From: Nitrospina sp.
Lineage (GTDB): Bacteria; Nitrospinota; Nitrospinia; Nitrospinales; VA-1
NCBI GenBank assembly: GCA_018697205.1
Contig: JABHTG010000034.1
Span: 1-35,760, forward strand
Length of the DNA: 35,760 nt
Direction of reading: 5' to 3'
A program made the position numbers and the translations under genes. Shown one piece after another: positions 31,728-35,760 of the stretch. Position 1 is the stretch's first letter. Every line of letters starts with the position of its first letter. The notes beneath the pieces were generated by a model that was not told the DNA's origin, searched no databases, and was given only the letters and a program-made list of their open reading frames with translations.

Positions 31728-31749
31728 AAACCCCCTCGGTGATTTTTAC
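31724..31749. repeat. Weak inverted repeat after the dehydrogenase gene
   Basis: GTAAAAA (31724-31730) and TTTTTAC (31743-31749) around a C/G-rich 12-nt centre. Starts within the stop codon region. No T-run beyond the stem, so a weak terminator candidate for convergent transcripts. Confidence 0.3.
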
Positions 31750-31959
31750 GGATTTAGGTTGTTAGGATTAAGCTAATACTGTGAATAGGTAGAAAATACA
31801 GTGACTTATTGTCTTAAGAAAAATTGTTTTAAACAGAAGATTTGCTAGGAGGCATGGCTTCAATAAGCCGCATAAGCCAAAATTGAAGAAGTTCTAATTA
31901 AATTTTTTAAATACAAAAAATGTAGTTAGAAAAAAAATATCTGGAGCTCGATTTTAATT

Positions 31960-33939
31960 TTATTTCAACTTTATAGAATCGGGGTTAAGGCGAGCTTCTA
32001 GTTCCTGGACATTATTCCTTAGTTGGGAAATGGTAAATGCAACCTTTTGTCGTAGAGATTCCGCTGAAGCCGACTTTGACTCAGCGCCTATTCCTGAAAT
32101 AATTTTTCGAATATCATCAAGCTTATCTTCTAAATTCTGGCTTCTTTTTTCACTAAAGCTTTTTGCTAAAGCCCCTTTAAGTCCCCCACCATCATAATAT
32201 TTTGTAATTGCCATCAAGGCACGTTTTCTTGATACGTATTTTTTTCCGTTTTCCCAGTCTTGAATAGCTTGTTTGAGTTCAATATCAATATTATCAACAA
32301 GATCATTGTAGTTGACAGAATCAACCATGTCATGGATCTCTTCAGGATGAGAATCAGTTTTAATATTAAAATCTAAGATTTTATCTTCACCATTTAAGTC
32401 AGCACTTTTTAAGTTTGTTTCAACATCTCCTGGGGCCAAATGAGGTGCCCACGCTTGCATGATGTAACGCGCACTTTTGACATCTTTAAACTTAAAATCT
32501 CCTTGTTTGTCTGGCTTTGTGTAGTAGCCGTTGGGAACAACAAAGATAGTGCCCACCATGTCTTTATGAAGATTGCACCTTAAGACGATGGGACCTGGTT
32601 GAAGCAGAGATATAGTCTTGACCATACCTGAAGACATGGCGCCTAAGTTAAATTGATTATTCAAAGATTTTGAAAAAACATTATGTACCTCATTATCCTT
32701 ATTAGAAAAACTAACAGTAGAGCCGACAGGGACTATGGTATGTTTAGGAGAAAACTGCAAACTGCTTTGATCAATATTGATTTTAAGAATTTTTTGATTT
32801 GGAGCTTTCATTTTTGTTTTTGTTTCCAGAAATACTATCGCATTGAAACCAGGAGGTTTTCCGTTAACTAACATTGTTCCTTTGATGTTGGTTGTTGTTT
32901 TTTTCATCTTGGAACCTTCGTCCATTTTGTGGTCTGATCCCTCTGACTTTACTTCTTCTGCATTGGATTTATTATTTTCAGTAGTTCTTATTTTTGATTG
33001 TTTGGCTACCGGTTCAGGTTTTTTCTTTTCTTCTTTTTTAGGAGGGATTGGATTATGACGTCCTAATGCAGTTAGAAACTGAACAACGAAGGGTTTCTCG
33101 AATTGTTTTTTATCTATGGCGATAGCTTTTTCAAAGTGTGGCGCAGCTTCTTCAAATTTCTTTTTTAGACTGAGAGCTATTGCTAGGTCGAAATGACCCC
33201 AGCCAAAATCTGGTTTTAATTTGGTGACCTTTAAAAGGTACTTAATTTCTTCGTCAAAATTATTTTTTTGACCATAAGCCTTTCCGAGGTAATACCAGCC
33301 CATAAAGTAAGATGGGCTTAATTCAACCGTCTGGGAAAATAGTTTTATAGCTTCGTCAGTAGCTTTTTCTCTAAAACGGGAGACACCCCAGTTGAAAGCG
33401 ATTTCGGCATCATCGGGTGACAGTTCCATTGCTTTTGCAAAGCGAAGATTAGCCCCTTTATATTTTTCCTGTACTCGAAGTGCAGTTCCCCAAAGTGCAA
33501 AAACTTCGGCTGAGTTTGGGCTGATTTGTGCTGCCTTTTCAAATTGAATGTCAGCGGTGTTGAATTTTCCTTCTTCAATAAGCTTCATCCCTTTTTGGAT
33601 GTGTTCAAGTGTATTTCTTGGAAGTTGGTAGTTGTTTTTTTTGGGTTCAGAGTTTGAGGTTAAAATTTTTTGGGGCTCAGTTTGTTGAGTTTCGGTAAAA
33701 CGCTCTAATTTTGTCTTTATTGCTGCATTAGGACTATTATCAAAAGGTGCAGATGCTTTTTGGACCTTGGTATATGGTTCAAGTTTTGTTTCAGGCGTTG
33801 AAAAATGCATGAGTGACCACAACCCAGATACCACCACAATAGTCCAGAATATAGGCACAACAATTTTTTTGCCAATATTTGGCAATGTTATATCATTATG
33901 ACCGTAGTCTTTTTTTTCTTTTATGTTCTTACTCTTCAT
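31960..33939 (-). CDS. Membrane-anchored TPR protein fused to a cupredoxin domain
   Basis: 659 residues. One N-terminal membrane helix (about 27-45) puts the rest in the periplasm. TPR units cover about 112-275 (A..F..A..I.P patterns), then a Lys/Pro linker (295-350), then a plastocyanin-like beta domain (about 352-470). Its putative copper ligands are H419, C455, H458 and M461 (VHN; CNLHKDM), a complete type-1 set. A further beta-rich stretch (470-530) and a helical tail (540-650) follow. The cupredoxin could pass electrons or bind copper while the TPRs hold partner proteins. I know no named protein with this order. The gene lies 57 bp downstream of fmdB on the same strand. Confidence 0.82.
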   Translation of the reverse strand: MKSKNIKEKKDYGHNDITLPNIGKKIVVPIFWTIVVVSGLWSLMHFSTPETKLEPYTKVQKASAPFDNSPNAAIKTKLERFTETQQTEPQKILTSNSEPKKNNYQLPRNTLEHIQKGMKLIEEGKFNTADIQFEKAAQISPNSAEVFALWGTALRVQEKYKGANLRFAKAMELSPDDAEIAFNWGVSRFREKATDEAIKLFSQTVELSPSYFMGWYYLGKAYGQKNNFDEEIKYLLKVTKLKPDFGWGHFDLAIALSLKKKFEEAAPHFEKAIAIDKKQFEKPFVVQFLTALGRHNPIPPKKEEKKKPEPVAKQSKIRTTENNKSNAEEVKSEGSDHKMDEGSKMKKTTTNIKGTMLVNGKPPGFNAIVFLETKTKMKAPNQKILKINIDQSSLQFSPKHTIVPVGSTVSFSNKDNEVHNVFSKSLNNQFNLGAMSSGMVKTISLLQPGPIVLRCNLHKDMVGTIFVVPNGYYTKPDKQGDFKFKDVKSARYIMQAWAPHLAPGDVETNLKSADLNGEDKILDFNIKTDSHPEEIHDMVDSVNYNDLVDNIDIELKQAIQDWENGKKYVSRKRALMAITKYYDGGGLKGALAKSFSEKRSQNLEDKLDDIRKIISGIGAESKSASAESLRQKVAFTISQLRNNVQELEARLNPDSIKLK

Positions 33940-33996
33940 TCAGGTTTAGTCAAAAGTTTTATATAAATATTCAGGAGGCCATTAAATTTTCTTCGT

Positions 33997-34251
33997 TTAT
34001 TGGTATTCAGAAATATGTCTAGCCGGAGGAATTTTTAAAACATTTTTATTAGGTAGATCATCAGCAGTAACTGGTTTTTGTAGATCTTTGAAGGGTTTTC
34101 CTTGAATCTTTGCAGCAAACGAAGAGAATTTATAGCGCGTATTTTTAGAACCACACTCGGAGCACACGGACTCCTCTTTGTCTATGTCTGAAGATTGAAG
34201 CAAGGTAAAATCAACTTTGCAGTTTTCGCAGAAATATTCATATAGAGGCAT
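33997..34251 (-). CDS. FmdB-type zinc-ribbon regulatory protein
   Basis: 84 residues from ATG at 34251, chosen because AAGGA lies about 8 nt upstream and because the family begins MPLYEYxC. An ATG eight codons earlier is less likely. Cysteines C8 and C11 (CENC) with C31 and C34 (CSEC) form the zinc ribbon, followed by Phe-rich SSFAAKI and a charged tail. The family is named after FmdB and its role is poorly known; it is often called a putative transcription factor. A probable promoter (TTGACA at 34345-34340) precedes it. It is likely cotranscribed with the TPR-cupredoxin gene. Confidence 0.82.
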   Translation of the reverse strand: MPLYEYFCENCKVDFTLLQSSDIDKEESVCSECGSKNTRYKFSSFAAKIQGKPFKDLQKPVTADDLPNKNVLKIPPARHISEYQ

Positions 34252-34316
34252 AAAGTTTTCCTTAAAAAATCGCAACTACTAGCCACAATGGGGTTGAAAT
34301 CATTTGAATATTAATA

Positions 34317-34345
34317 TTTAATCATAGCCTCAGAGGTTCTGTCAA
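34317..34345 (-). promoter_or_regulatory. Possible promoter for fmdB and the TPR-cupredoxin gene
   Basis: Minus strand TTGACA (34345-34340), 17-bp spacer, ATTAAA (34322-34317). Perfect -35, poor -10. Predicted leader about 60 nt. Confidence 0.35.
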
Positions 34346-34526
34346 TTTGTTTTCAATCAATTTTACAGAATGTGTACTGTTAGATGTTGGATCAGATAGT
34401 CAGAATCCTACTCAATTAGATATTTGTGTATAAGGTTTAAAGGCTAGCTTTATAAAAGTACCTTCCGAACTCTTTCAGAATAGTTAGTTTAAATATATTC
34501 CCTCAAATTTATAGACAAATACTACG

Positions 34527-35705
34527 ATGAAGACCCTTTCAGCCAAATCACATTTGTCAAGAGAACTTGTTAGAAGTCTTAGAGGCAAATCCGGATATCT
34601 AACAAACCGGTCTATTGAGCTTGCCTGCCATGAAGGAATAATAAATTCTCGCGTATCCTTATTGGCATCTCAGTTTCAACCGGTGAGTCTTGACTTAAGG
34701 TTAGGCACGCATGCATACCGTATTCAGAGTAGCTTCTTACCAGAAAATGATACTGTAGAAATTAAACTTAATGAGGTAAAACTCTATGAAATCGATTTGC
34801 GAGATGGGGGTATTTTAGAAAAAGGTGCTATTTACCTCATTCCTCTGCTGGAAGAGCTAGATTTCCCTAAAAATTTTCAAGGACGAACGAACCCAAAGAG
34901 TTCGACAGGTAGGCTAGATATGTTTACCCGTGTGATTGTTGACCATGGGCATAGATTTGATGAGATTCCCAGTGGTTACAAGGGGAAAATGTATTTAGAG
35001 ATTATTCCTAGGTCGTTTCCTGTAAGAGTGAAAGAGGGTTTGCGATTAAATCAATTACGTATTTTTCAGGGGAACCCCCACCTTTCTGATATTCAATTAA
35101 AAAACTTTTATAAAAAAACCCCCATTTTATTTGATGATGAGGGTAAGCCTGTTGAAGTAAATGAAGTGAAGATTGATAACGGTTTATTTATTAGTTTGGA
35201 CCTCGCGGGGTCAGGAAAAGACCGTGTAGTTGCCTACAAGGCAAAAACTAACTCCTGTGGTATTGATATGAGTCTTAACCGGCACTACCATCCGATGGAT
35301 TTTTGGGAACCTATTACTTTGGCTCAGATTAGGAATAAGAGGCTGATCCTAGAGCCAGAAAGTTTTTATATAATGATGTCCAAAGAAAAAATTTGTATCT
35401 GGCCTCATTTGCTTGCAGAAATGGTTGCTTATGAACCTAATAGTGGAGAATTACGCACCCACTATGCTGGCTTTTTTGACCCTGGCTTTGGTTGGCATGG
35501 TGGAAAAAGCATTAAAAATCAAGGGACTCGTGCCGTTATGGAGGTTCGCCCCCATGATGTCCCTTTCATGGTAGAGCATGGGCAAACTTTTTGCCGGCTC
35601 AAGTTTGAAAGTGTTATTGAGAAGCCTACCAAAGTGTATGGGAAAAAAATTAAATCCAATTACCATTCACAAGGACTTGCTCTGAGTAAGTACTTTAAGG
35701 AATAA
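34527..35705 (+). CDS. dcd: Double-domain dCTP deaminase (2'-deoxycytidine 5'-triphosphate deaminase)
   Basis: 392 residues, about twice the length of E. coli Dcd (193). The first half shows QPVSLDLRLG (51-60) and GRTNPKSSTGRLD (119-131), which matches the dCTP deaminase/dUTPase active-site loop. The second half repeats the fold: CGIDMSLN, then AGFFDPGFGWHGG, EVRPHDVPFMVEHGQ and CRLKFE. Thus it is a tandem of two dUTPase-like barrels, as in the long Dcd family known from alphaproteobacteria and some other lineages. It should deaminate dCTP to dUTP for thymidylate supply. No Shine-Dalgarno is visible before ATG. It is the last gene, stopping 55 bp before the window end. Confidence 0.88.
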   Translation: MKTLSAKSHLSRELVRSLRGKSGYLTNRSIELACHEGIINSRVSLLASQFQPVSLDLRLGTHAYRIQSSFLPENDTVEIKLNEVKLYEIDLRDGGILEKGAIYLIPLLEELDFPKNFQGRTNPKSSTGRLDMFTRVIVDHGHRFDEIPSGYKGKMYLEIIPRSFPVRVKEGLRLNQLRIFQGNPHLSDIQLKNFYKKTPILFDDEGKPVEVNEVKIDNGLFISLDLAGSGKDRVVAYKAKTNSCGIDMSLNRHYHPMDFWEPITLAQIRNKRLILEPESFYIMMSKEKICIWPHLLAEMVAYEPNSGELRTHYAGFFDPGFGWHGGKSIKNQGTRAVMEVRPHDVPFMVEHGQTFCRLKFESVIEKPTKVYGKKIKSNYHSQGLALSKYFKE

Positions 35706-35760
35706 GTATCTTATATCTAACGTTTCTGACGATGATTTATTTTTGCAGAGAATAGGTTAA

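Noticed and set aside
31847-31886. AGGAGG followed by a 10-codon frame (ATG at 31854)
   Set aside because: Only 1 nt separates the ribosome site from ATG, and the peptide is too short to support.
1-35760. CRISPR arrays, insertion sequences, prophage or integron structures
   Set aside because: I saw no spaced direct repeats, transposase or integrase motifs, or attachment sites anywhere in the window.

Overview
The window is about 35.8 kb of AT-rich, densely coded chromosome from a diderm (Gram-negative) bacterium. The diderm call rests on a complete tolQ-tolR-tolA-tolB-pal block, an OmpA-domain lipoprotein and several exported c-type cytochromes. My best guess for the lineage is a marine Nitrospinota-like bacterium, judged from the low GC, the cytochrome content and the mix of gene families. 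That is inference; a marker-gene phylogeny (RadA, TolB, EttA) would settle it. I see no tRNA, rRNA, insertion sequence, prophage or CRISPR array. Nearly all genes look intact and vertically inherited.

Left part (1-10.4 kb). A three-gene, translationally coupled minus-strand operon encodes a small zinc-ribbon protein, an exported SUMF1-fold protein and a UMF1-type MFS transporter. Then come Maf, a stand-alone parvulin, a zinc-ribbon methyltransferase and a radical SAM/SPASM protein. A 305-bp non-coding gap follows, with a consensus-like promoter and a perfect 12-bp hairpin. Next are an unknown 94-residue protein with a TTG start, a NeuB-family sugar-acid synthase with an SGNH hydrolase, and a coupled pair made of a BASS transporter and a methyltransferase that carries an export signal.

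Middle (10.5-14.2 kb). An exported-protein cluster runs Lcl/DUF1566 protein, monohaem cytochrome c, MauG/CcpA-type dihaem peroxidase, and two paralogous monohaem cytochromes that share an extra cysteine pair. It looks like a periplasmic redox module.

Right-middle (14.2-25.8 kb). EttA, a second zinc-ribbon methyltransferase and EF-P precede the Tol-Pal operon. The operon has a clear sigma70-type promoter whose -10 overlaps a 19-bp palindrome. A strong intrinsic terminator follows pal, then a long exported coiled-coil protein sits where cpoB is usually found, followed by radA and ispD.

Right end (25.9-35.7 kb). The genes are Bcp-type peroxiredoxin plus cupin, a CDF metal exporter, MutY, a B12-binding-type radical SAM enzyme, a 2-hydroxyacid dehydrogenase, an FmdB zinc ribbon upstream of a membrane-anchored TPR-cupredoxin fusion, and a double-domain dCTP deaminase.

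The least explained items are the TPR-cupredoxin fusion, the cytochromes with the CPQVR motif, the exported methyltransferase, the coiled-coil protein downstream of pal, the palindrome on the tol promoter, and the possible small RNA in the 5.66-5.96 kb gap.
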